Below, piece by piece: positions 55,591 to 64,000 of a stretch of 64,000 nt of DNA (position 1 is the stretch's first letter; every line of letters begins with the position of its first letter). Below the pieces are notes generated by a model. The model worked only from the letters and a program-made list of their open reading frames with translations. It did no database searches and was not told the DNA's origin. This DNA comes from Geosiphon pyriformis. Taxonomy: Eukaryota; Glomeromycota; Glomeromycetes; Archaeosporales; Geosiphonaceae. Position numbers and translations under genes: made by a program. The stretch spans positions 572,137 to 636,136 of the forward strand of contig JAAOMT010000607.1 of NCBI GenBank assembly GCA_016748015.1. The letters are read 5' to 3'.

Positions 55591-55794
55591 AATGATAATA
55601 ACAGGAAAAGAAAGAAAAGAAAAGAACCTATCTGGAATTTTGACTAAGCATAGAAAACCAATAACAACTAGGAAAAGCTAATAGAATGGAAATGGCAAGA
55701 AAATAAAAAGGGAAAAGGAAAAGAAAAAGAAAAAGAACCAACACCTGACAACACCACTTATAATTCCTACACTACACTTCAACAATTCACTTAT

Positions 55795-56450
55795 CACTGC
55801 TCAAAACTGATATGCATTGATTGCAGCAAGAAATTGTTGTTAATAGGCGCATGCTGTGGCAACGATAAGGAATACCAAACAGCAACAAAGTTCTACTGTT
55901 GCTCATGCATCATAGAACATTTTGGACGACCAAAACAAGTAAGAAAATGAGATAACAAATCCTGCTTGACTTGTGGAGAAACTTTTCTTGATGAAGGAAT
56001 GTGGAACAACATTCCTAGACAAAGAGGAATGTGCAACAAATTGTGTTAGTACACAATTCTCATAAGTGACTGGATGAGAAAAGGAATGCCCATAGACACT
56101 GTCTGAAAACAAGCCATCAAATATCTGGATGGATGTCCACACAATGACAATGAAATCTGGTGAATGGCACTTGCCAAAGTCGAAAGAGCGTCACCAGAAG
56201 AAATAAAAACAATTAAAGATAATCCATCAGAACCCATAGAACTCGATTGGGATCCAAAACCAGTCATAAATCTACTAGATCCAGAACAATTCCACAAACA
56301 CTATCAGGAATTAGCACCCACTAGAGAAGAACAAAAGCAATGGTTGGAAGAAATAAACACCCAATTATGAAACCACTGTTTAATTCCATGTGACTTCCAA
56401 TATTGTAATGAGTGTGATCTCATTTAAAATTCACCACCACACATAATCTA
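55795..56450 (+). pseudogene. Cysteine-rich module and helical spacer of J
   Basis: ICIDCSKKL (about 55810), ACCGND, FYCCSC, SCLTCGE, MCNKLC, then YTILISDWMRKGMPI. The helical spacer is 56164-56370 (AKVERASPEEIKTIKDN, LAPTREEQKQWLEE), then the second cluster NHCLIPCDFQYCNEC. TGA and TAG stand for Trp, Gln or Tyr in several places. This copy shows the whole cysteine pattern most clearly. Confidence 0.78.
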
Positions 56451-56460
56451 CACAATCTCA

Positions 56461-57381
56461 GAAAAAGACAAACCAATAAGCAACTGCGCATTATAATCAG
56501 AATTAGTTTTCAATTCCGATTCAAATTCTGACAATGACAATGACAAAAACAACAGTTCCAGTTCTGCTCTAAATAGCAACAAAAATTACAATGATGCAAA
56601 CTCCAATTCAAACTCCAAAACATATATTGCCCTCTCTGACCTTACCAAGAAGCAGGAACTGAAATGGTTCAGTGATAATAATGAAGGTATTATACCTAAA
56701 TGCGTGCACAATACTAATGCAGGGTTTGATCTAAAATATCCAGGAAAAGATCTCATCAAATTAAAACCACATTCGCACACTTGCATCGATCTGAAAATAG
56801 CACTAGAAATCTCAGCAACAACAATAGTTCAATTAGCATTTAGGAGTAGTCTAGCAAAAAAGAGAATCAACATCAGAGGAGGAATAATTGATGCAGGATA
56901 CATAGGAAATATCATTGTTATGTTACAAAATGATTCAGAAAAAGCATATACTATAGATCCAAATGAAAAGATAACACAGACAATATTTTTATCTCTGGTG
57001 AAAATAGCTTAATTAGTGTCAATGGAAAACAGGAAAAAATTAGGGATTACTGCTAAAAGAATACAGGGATTTAGATCAATGGGTAGAATAGATATATCAG
57101 TTAATATAGCAGAGGAAGAGGTTATTGACAAAGGAGAAATTATCTCAACCCATCAAACAATTTCCATTCTACCATATAACCAATATATGTTAGCCATAAA
57201 AAGTGAAGTAAAGAATCAAGCTCAGTTGTTTGAAGCAAAAGCTACCATTTGTGAATCAGGAGAAATTGGACTCACCAATCTCTACATATTAGTCAACAAC
57301 TCCAAGAATATCAAAATTCCCATCTACAACACAATGGAAAATATTATCAAAATACCAAAAGAACTATCATTGGATATTTAA
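56461..57381 (+). pseudogene. dUTPase of element J
   Basis: Acidic linker 56461-56640, then motif 1 AGFDLKYPG, motif 2 FRSSLAKKR, motif 3 GGIIDAGYIGN, motif 4 NEKITQTIF in the frame 56704-57012, a TAA for Gln at 57010, and the motif-5-like GFRSMGR (about 57065) in the next frame. The beta spacer IPPYNQYMLAI reads ILPYNQYMLAI. Except for motif 5 the catalytic positions are kept, but stop and frameshift break the domain. Confidence 0.85.
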
Positions 57382-57443
57382 CCACCAAAGTTGAGGACCA
57401 ACCACCAAACCATGTTCCAGATTTTTCACAGCTTTGCAGATAT

Positions 57444-58900
57444 GTGAATATTACATCACAAATCATCTATAGACGAAGTGAATGTTATATGCTCCAACCA
57501 GAACAATTGGAACAGATAAACATGGGGAATCTAGATCCACTTCAACAGATGCAACTAAAGATGTTACTTAACAATTTCAATGCCATCTTTGCTAGCAAAA
57601 ATGAATTTGGCTGCACCAACATCATCCAGCATTAGATCAAAACTGGAGATGCAATGCCAATTAAACAAAGAGCATACAGAGTACTACTAGCTAGCCATGA
57701 GATTGTTTGTCAAAAAATTAACCAAATGCTTGACAACAGACTAATTCAACCATCAATGAGCCCATGGTTGTCACCAGTGGTACTAGTCCAGAAGAAGAAT
57801 GGAAAAATCTGCTTTTGTGTAGATTACTAAAAATTGAATGGAGTAACCAAAAGAGACAACTACTCAACTCCAAAGATCCAAGAACTATTTGATGCTTTTG
57901 GAAGAAATAAATGGTTCTCAACATTAGATTTAGATAGTGGTTACTGACAAGTAGCCATGGACTCAGCTGACAAAGAAAAGACTGCATTCACAACAAAAGA
58001 AGGAAATTTTGAATTTGAAGTCATGCCATTTGGCTTGATGAATGCTCCAGCAACATTCCAACGACTCATAAAAATTGTCTATACTGGATTACTATGGAAA
58101 TCAGTAGTTATATACTTAAATGACACCAATGTGTTCTCAAAAACATTTGATAACCATCTATATTATCTCCAACAAGTATTTGAAAGACTCAGACGTGCAA
58201 GATTGAAACTAAATACCAATAAATGCTTCTTTGGCAAAACCGAGCTCAAGTTTTTGGAACATGTTGTAAGCAAAGATGGTATCAAAACAGATTCAGATAA
58301 GATTGCAATAGTAAAGAACTTTCCAGTACCAACAAACTTGCCAGAACTAAGGACATTTTTGGAATTTGCAGGCTATTATTACTGCTTCATCAAAGACTTT
58401 TCTAAACTAGCTCAGCCATTTCACCATCTACAAACCAAGAATATGAAATATGAATGGATGGAAGCTCAACAAAAAGTGTTTAACACATTAAGAAAAAAGC
58501 TTATTCAAGCTCCAATGTTAATGTATCCAGATCACAGCAAACCATTCATCATTACTACTGATACATCAGGTCAAGCATTGAGAGCAGTAATATCACAGAA
58601 AAGACCAGATGGAAGAAAGCATCCAGTAACTTATGTCAGTAGAAGCTTAAATCCATCTGAAAAAAATTATGGAACATTAGCACTGGAACATTTAGCAATC
58701 TATTGGGCAGTCATAAAATAGAGAGAATACTTGAGCCAAAAGTTTGATGTTTACACCAATCACAAAGGACTGACTTCAATCCAGAAGCAAAAATTTGCAG
58801 ATAATCGCCATGCCAGATGAAAAATAGAACTTTTACCATTTAATTATACAATATATTATAAAAAAAGAAAAAACAATGGAAATGCTGATGGATTGTCGTG
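57444..58900 (+). pseudogene. Reverse transcriptase and RNase H of J
   Basis: RT begins after SKNEFG; Cys stands where A, F and H have TGA (FG-C-TNII and KI-C-FC), while TAG in HQ-x-K is shared with A and H. The open frame 57957-58721 (254 codons) has MPFGLMNAPATFQ, YLNDTNVFS (first catalytic Asp is Asn), CFFGKTELKFLEH, GYYYCFIKDFSK, TTDTSGQAL, SRSLNPSEKNYG and EHLAIYW. RNase H continues to TNHKGL and the end near 58900. Confidence 0.88.
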
Positions 58901-58994
58901 AATAAAACAAATCTAAAAACATTTCAACCCAAAAATAGAACAAAAGATGAATATACAAAAATACTAACAACTATAATATTATATAAATACTCAA

Positions 58995-60250
58995 TTGTTC
59001 AAGGAGAAATTATCTCAAAAAGAACAAAGAGACATAAAACAACAATTCAAATATTTTATCAACCATCAAAATATACTTTACCAGAAGAACAAAAGAAATC
59101 CAGATCAACCAACCAGAGTAATCACAGAACCAGAGAAAGAGACAATATTATTTAATATACATTCAGATCCAACAGCAGGGCATTTTCACAAAAAAGCAAT
59201 CATAGAAAGAACCAGAAAAAGATACTATTGGCCATCAATGTATCCAGACATCATCCAATACATGCAAAATTGTGATGCTTGTTAGAGAAGAGAAGGAGCA
59301 AGACCAAATAAACCATTAAGACCAATCAAAGTGGAACAATCATTTGATCGCATTGGAATTGACTTAGTCAGACCATTAACAATCACCAGCAGAGGCAACA
59401 AATATATCACAGTAGCCATAGACTATCTCACCAAATGTCCAGAAGCAAAAGCCATTCAAAAAGCAGATGCAGAATCTGTTGCTGAATTTGTTCATCAAGA
59501 TTTGATTTGTCAACATGGATGTCCAAAAGAATTATTATCAAATCAAGAAACTCACTTTGTGAACAGAACACTGACAGAATTAAGTCAGAGATTTGGAATC
59601 AAAAGACTATTATCATTACCATATCATCTACAAATCAATGGACTAGTTGAAAGATTCAATAGAACCTTGTGTAAAGCAATCACCAAAATCAGTCAAAAAA
59701 ACCAAGATGAATGAGATTTGTTCATACCATTAGTACTATTTGCTTATCAGACAATAAAACAAGACACTATACAAACAACACCATTTGAATTAGTATATGA
59801 TAGAACAGTCACATTACCAGTCAAGATAGAAGTCAACACTTATCCAACAGAACCAATAATTAAAGACAATTTTCAGAAAACATTGCTAAGAAGAACATAT
59901 AACTTGATGGAAACTTTAGAAAACAAGTGACGAAAAGCAGCTGATAATATTCAAAAGTCACAAGAAAAACAAAAAAAGAGACACGATAACCAACTACCAG
60001 ACAAACCAGTTGAATTCAAGATTGAAGACAAAGTACTTTTACATCGTACTAAAGCAGAAAAACAATGGAGTAGAAAATTTGAAAACAAATGAAATGGACC
60101 ATTTCACATTGAAGAAATTCTTGAAAATAGAGCTTATAAATTAAGATAGAACAATAGAATCTTAGCCAAAGCAGCACATGGTGATCGACTAAAACCATAT
60201 TACCAGATAGCATTATCATCTACCAATAACATTCTACAATTGGGAGTATA
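58995..60250 (+). pseudogene. Integrase of element J
   Basis: 58995-59285 has the zinc region HSDPTAGHFHKK...CDAC with intact H2C2, then a TAG for Gln. 59331-59714 has RIGIDLVRPL (Asp), LLSNQETHFVNR (second Asp changed to Asn) and NGLVERFNRT (Glu). 59718-59930 continues with FAYQTIKQDT. A TGA follows, then the C-terminal EDKVLL segment to 60250. Zinc region intact but the core is inactive. Confidence 0.88.
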
Positions 60251-60382
60251 ATGAATACTAGTCCAACTAAATAAGATTTCACGAGATCTGGAACCAATTA
60301 TAATCATTGAACCAAACACATAAAATCAAACAATTAGAGAGTATATAAACACACAGTATACATAACAAAAACAACTAAGAAA

Positions 60383-61012
60383 ATGGAAATACCAGATCAT
60401 ATTCACACTATAACTCAGCAATTATTCCAGGCATTAAGTCAACAACCATTAGACATGGAAATTATCATTAATAACCAAACAATTTGCTATCGAAACACCT
60501 AAAAAAAGACAAAAAATACACCATATTAGCAGGTATCAAGAAGTGATAAAAACTGGTCAGATAACATAATAAAAAAAGTAAAGAACACTTTTGGGAAAAT
60601 CCCTGTTATGGCACCAACAGAAGAACTTACAAAAAAGAATTGGAAGCAATAGACAGAACAACTTCTAATATCATACTGCTACTACCAGTTAAGTCAGAAG
60701 TTAAATATTCAGAAGTTGTATACTAACAAATCCAAGAGAATATTTAACCAAAACATAATACAACAAATTGAAAAATTCATCAAAAAGAAAACAAATTTAA
60801 CACTACATGTTAAAACAATGTACCAACTATACAACATATTTCAGAATTATTCAGAAATACTATTACACTCTGATATGAAAACCATAACCATTAACCAATG
60901 GAAAAGAATGAACAATACACAAGTAAAAGATGTAAAGAACAGAGTTGAACAAACAATACTTGAAAAAAAAATATTGGAATTAATTCAAAATAAAGATTTC
61001 AATAGAGCTTAA
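60383..61012 (+). pseudogene. ORF3 of element J
   Basis: It starts MEIPDHIHTITQQLFQALSQQ (60383). It is broken by stops and frameshifts in the first half and open from 60716 to 61012. It ends DFNRA before the purine tract. Similar in length and ends to ORF3 of H and F, although the sequence is diverged. Function unknown. Confidence 0.65.
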
Positions 61013-61032
61013 TATTAAAAAAAAAGAAATAA

Positions 61033-61864
61033 TGTTACTTATAGAAAGAAAACAGATATAGGGAAATAGTAGATCAATAAGCGAATAGTATATAGCACAT
61101 AAGCACATTGCTCAGCAATATGGAACAATGTCAGAAAATATGGCACATTGCTCAGCAATGTAAAGCAATGTTAGAAAATTAAGGCACATTGTTCAGCAAT
61201 GTAAGCATTGCTCAAGAAATCATAGCACATTGCTCGGGAATGTGAGTGATCTTGTAGAACATCAATTATGTATATATAGCAATAGCATTAGAAATAAAAA
61301 GAGCAGAATCAAAGAGTTAGAATCCTTCCACATCACAAATATCAATAAATAATTATTCACTATCTTAATTCACTCTTCACTATTAGCACTTTATGTTAAT
61401 AGTAATTGATACTTAATCATACTGGAACAATAGCTCTTGATCACAGCTATTAACGGAATACTAACTTGTATATTGCCTTGGCTTATTTTTTTATTTTCTT
61501 TTCTTTTCTTTTCTTTTATTTTCTTTTCTTTCTTTGATTTTATTGTTGTATACTAATTGATTAAGGATTAAAGCGCTGAGATACAAACATCATAGTAACT
61601 GGTAAAAGACCCATGAAACAAGAGTAGAACACTCATAAAATTGAGGATAGCTTACCAGGAGAATTACCAGCCACTATGCTGAGAAAGAAATTTGACAAAA
61701 CTGTGGTTTCGGAAAGCTACAGATAAAACCCTTAATTACATCTCTGTCCATTATACAAAAAACTCCACAACAAAATCTTCAGATAAACAACACCAAAATA
61801 CCAACCAAGCACCAAGTTATGAATTTGTTATTTGACTTGAGACCCCAAATAATCATCTATAACA
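61033..61864 (+). repeat. 3' LTR of J
   Basis: 832 bp, partner of 50967-51757, with one additional palindrome unit in the array (61098-61250). Hairpin 2 (near 61430-61455) has end-pair mismatches. It ends CTATAACA. Confidence 0.93.
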
Positions 61865-61868
61865 GTGC

Positions 61869-61942
61869 CAGAAGCACCAACTCAATATTGTCATCACTCA
61901 TATGTTTGAATAAAGGTTGCTTTGGTGGATTGCTCAGTACAT
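61869..61942 (-). pseudogene. LINE ORF1, short segment between J and the solo LTR
   Basis: On the minus strand this reads YVLSNPPKQPLFKHMSDDNIELVLL and links the N-terminal ORF1 part (62783-63163) with the part beyond J (from 50962). Its existence between two insertions proves they hit the same LINE. Confidence 0.82.
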
Positions 61943-61946
61943 ATGT

Positions 61947-62778
61947 TGTTACAGAAGTGTTTTCTTGGTATATTTTAATTGTTGATTTCCTGTTTTAATT
62001 GCAATTAGTCTTTCATGAGTTCCTTTATTTTATGTGTTGGATATTAATGATAATGTACTAAAGGTTTTTTTTTAATGTTGTGATATAAGTCTTTTCTTTA
62101 ATTCTAGTTGTCTTTGTATGTTGTATACTCTTTCCCAAAGGCTAACCTGAAATCTACTTGCTGTCTGAAGTCTTCTTTGAGACTATCTTTGCAATTGTCT
62201 AATGTGTTTCTCTAATCTAAAAACACAGAATGTTAATGGTCTTTTCGCAATTTCCCTAAGTATATAATAAAGCTTTTTCAATTTAATTAATAACCACGTG
62301 AATAATTTTGATCAGGAATTATTCTTCTAAAGGTTTCAAAGATGGAATAATAGTTTTATTTGCTAGAGAGAATATGTGATTTTATTGTTAATCTTGTAAT
62401 TATAATGTTCATTCAATTTATTATTATTATTTTTTATTAATTCTTTTTGAATAAAATTTTATTTAGATATTTGTTGCTTTGAGTTGAAGCTGTTTTTTTT
62501 TCATTATTAAAAACTATTATATATATATAATTATTGTTTTACAAAATAACATCTTGTAATACTCTATTTTTGTTATTTCTAAATAGTGCTTACTGCTATT
62601 GTGAAATAGTGCTTGCTGTTTTTGCATGATAGTGCTTGCTGCTATTGTAAAATAGTGCTGTAAAATAGTACTTGCTGTTATTTGTAAATCATTTTTTTTT
62701 ATAAATTGTTGCTGTACTATTTCATGATTGACTAATTTATATTATTTATAATTCCTATTAAATTCTTGAACTGTAACA
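61947..62778. mobile_element. Solo LTR in LINE ORF1
   Basis: An 832-bp insertion with inverted ends TGTTACAG/CTGTAACA and duplication ATGT (61943-61946) and ATAT (62779-62782), one transition apart. Removing it with one duplication copy restores ORF1 codons for HIRTYVL. It contains a tandem repeat of about 22 bp (AAATAGTGCTTGCTGTTATTGT type, five units, 62575-62700) and a TATA-like stretch near 62518. No protein is encoded. It could also be a small non-LTR-derived element, but ends and duplication favour an LTR. Confidence 0.75.
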
Positions 62779-62782
62779 ATAT

Positions 62783-63163
62783 CCGTATGTGAATCTTCCT
62801 TGGTGTTGCTTTATCTATATTATCATTTTTACCAAATTTTGCATAATTGGTTTTTTCGGCAACTGTGTTTTTCATATTTTCAACATTTAAGAGACTGCTT
62901 ACACTGCTAGAAATACTGCCAACTTTGCTTTTCCAGGACACCACAGGCTTAACACTGGCACCACCAATATCTACCAAGCTCAAAGGGCCAGCAGATGAAT
63001 CAACCACATCACTGATTACAGGCATCTTTGGTTTCTTAAATGACAGACTGTGAAAGTACATACTATCCACACAAACTTTTTTCTTGCCACTAGATCAGAT
63101 CCTCAATCCAGCCAAACCAACACCAAAACCACCAACAGAAGTATCTACTGAATCTATAGCAAT
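62783..63163 (-). pseudogene. LINE ORF1, N-terminal part
   Basis: The likely start at 63163 reads ATA instead of ATG (IDSVDTSVGGFGVGLAGL). A stop follows, then SGKKKVCVDSMYFHSLSFKKPKMPV, SSAGPLSLVDIGGA, VVSWKSKVGSISSSVSSL, and TPRKIHIR before the solo LTR. This N-terminus is the one I associate with LINEs abundant in arbuscular mycorrhizal fungi. The 5' untranslated part with CCCCTAACC extends to about 63290. Confidence 0.78.
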
Positions 63164-63299
63164 AAAAAGAAGAAAGTTAAAAGAAATAATTAAAAAAGAA
63201 AGGAAAAAAGACTAATTAAAACTTTGATAAAATTTTGCTCTTGTTGTGGTTAGGGGATTGACAAGAGAAAGATTTTTTTTTAATTATAAAAACAATAAA

Positions 63300-64000
63300 T
63301 AAAAATTTACAAAATTTTTAAAATATTTTCAAAATATATTTTAATTAATTTGAGTATTAAGTTATGAAAATTACCAACACCTACTTAAAAAATCTATCTA
63401 TAATATTTGATGCTTTTTGTAAGATATAATTTACAAAAAAAAAAACACCAATTAAATAACAATTAACAAAAGTGGCAGAATTAAAATATACAAAAACCAA
63501 TTATTTAAAATTTGTAAAATTACTATATAAATATTTCCAAGAAGATTTAAGATTAAATTTTTATTATTTTTTGGCTGAATTTGTATTTAATTTCTATGTT
63601 AATAAAAGAATTTAATATAGTATAAAAGAAACAGTTGATATAGAAACTGCAAAAACTGATTTTTACAAAGCTATTAGAAAATATTTCAGTTATTATTAAT
63701 TATATAACTTTGCAATTATATTTGCAAAAATCTATTTTGCAATCTATAAATATATTAAAAAAAATTTTTATTTATTATAAAAAGCTTATAATTTAGTCTA
63801 ACTACACAAATATCAGTTATAATACTTAAAAAAGTAGTTTTATTATTGTAAAAAAAGACTTAAGTATATTTACTATTAAAACTATTATATTATTATATAT
63901 TTAACAATATAATCTAGATTCTATTAAAAACTGTATTTATGTTTACACCAAAACCACAACTTATTTTTCAAAATTATTTTAAAAATAGTTATCTATTAGA
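63300..64000 (+). mobile_element. 5' end of a further Gypsy element (L), extremely A+T-rich
   Basis: An LTR end CTATAATA (63405) is followed by a primer-site relic TTTGATGCTTTTTGTAAG and, from 63472, a gag N-terminus: AELKYTKTNYLKFVKLLYKYF, EFVFNFYVNKRI, then TAA, and ETAKTDFYKAI. It aligns with GTNHLGFAK...AFNFYVN...ARENFY of A, F and H. The G+C of the stretch is very low and the copy is highly decayed. Its LTR start is not clear; the LINE 5' end abuts it near 63290. Confidence 0.7.

Larger units (their letters stand above)
50967..61864 (+). mobile_element. Ty3/Gypsy element J, complete, with a solo LTR inside
   Basis: Plus-strand member of the dUTPase family (subfamily 2). LTRs 50967-51757 and 61033-61864, perfect target duplication GTGC (50963-50966, 61865-61868) in LINE ORF1. 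It has the complete family plan, interrupted in gag by a solo LTR (52767-53746). Many frames carry stops, and integrase lost its second Asp. Confidence 0.93.

Overview
The window is about two thirds A+T, has no recognisable host gene, and consists almost entirely of decayed retrotransposons. The protein types are fungal: Ty3/Gypsy elements, plus a non-LTR (LINE) element whose ORF1 and reverse transcriptase resemble the LINEs abundant in arbuscular mycorrhizal fungi (Glomeromycotina, Rhizophagus/Gigaspora-like). That assignment rests on family resemblance recalled from knowledge, not on a search.

Layout. The backbone is one minus-strand LINE. It is readable at 63163-62783, 61942-61869, 50962-47663 and 37484-36964. 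It is broken by a solo LTR (61947-62778), by full-length element J (50967-61864, plus strand, target duplication GTGC), by full-length element F (37489-47658, minus strand, duplication ATGC/ATGT), and by element G (minus strand, 5' LTR 36037-36959, internal 28143-36036, left end outside the window). G carries element H in its 3' ORF (H 5' LTR 27322-28142). H carries a small internally deleted element D (22515-25610, duplication ACAT) in gag and element A in its protease (duplication CCAC). A (1-1703 and 9379-16577, minus) carries element K (1704-9378, minus, duplication ATAT) near the start of its integrase region. The nesting LINE > G > H > A > K is five layers deep. Between A and H the order is rearranged: the two H halves lie head to head (16578-20813 plus; 21534-27321 minus). 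This is what recombination between inverted LTRs of H and A would give. J also contains a 980 bp solo LTR of another family (52767-53746). At the right edge an extremely A+T-rich gag remnant of a further element (L) begins at about 63406.

How the genes work together. Elements A, F, G, H and J share one plan: LTR, tRNA primer site, gag (N-terminal domain, proline/glutamine linker, capsid-like domain, CCHC knuckle), aspartic protease, a cysteine-rich module, an acidic Asp/Asn/Ser linker, a dUTPase domain with five recognisable motifs, a beta-rich spacer, reverse transcriptase, RNase H, integrase, and a small 3' ORF (ORF3). The dUTPase lies between protease and reverse transcriptase. K is a second Gypsy family without dUTPase, with its own cysteine cluster and an unrelated 250-residue 3' ORF. 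Every copy carries in-frame stops or lost catalytic residues, mostly explained by C-to-T or G-to-A transitions.

The LTRs of the dUTPase family hold two conserved hairpins downstream of the TATA box, the second with self-complementary TGATCA in its loop. Upstream of the TATA box they carry an array of short palindromes that differs between two subfamilies (GGAATTCC type in A, D, F, H; ATTGCTGAGCAAT type in G, J).
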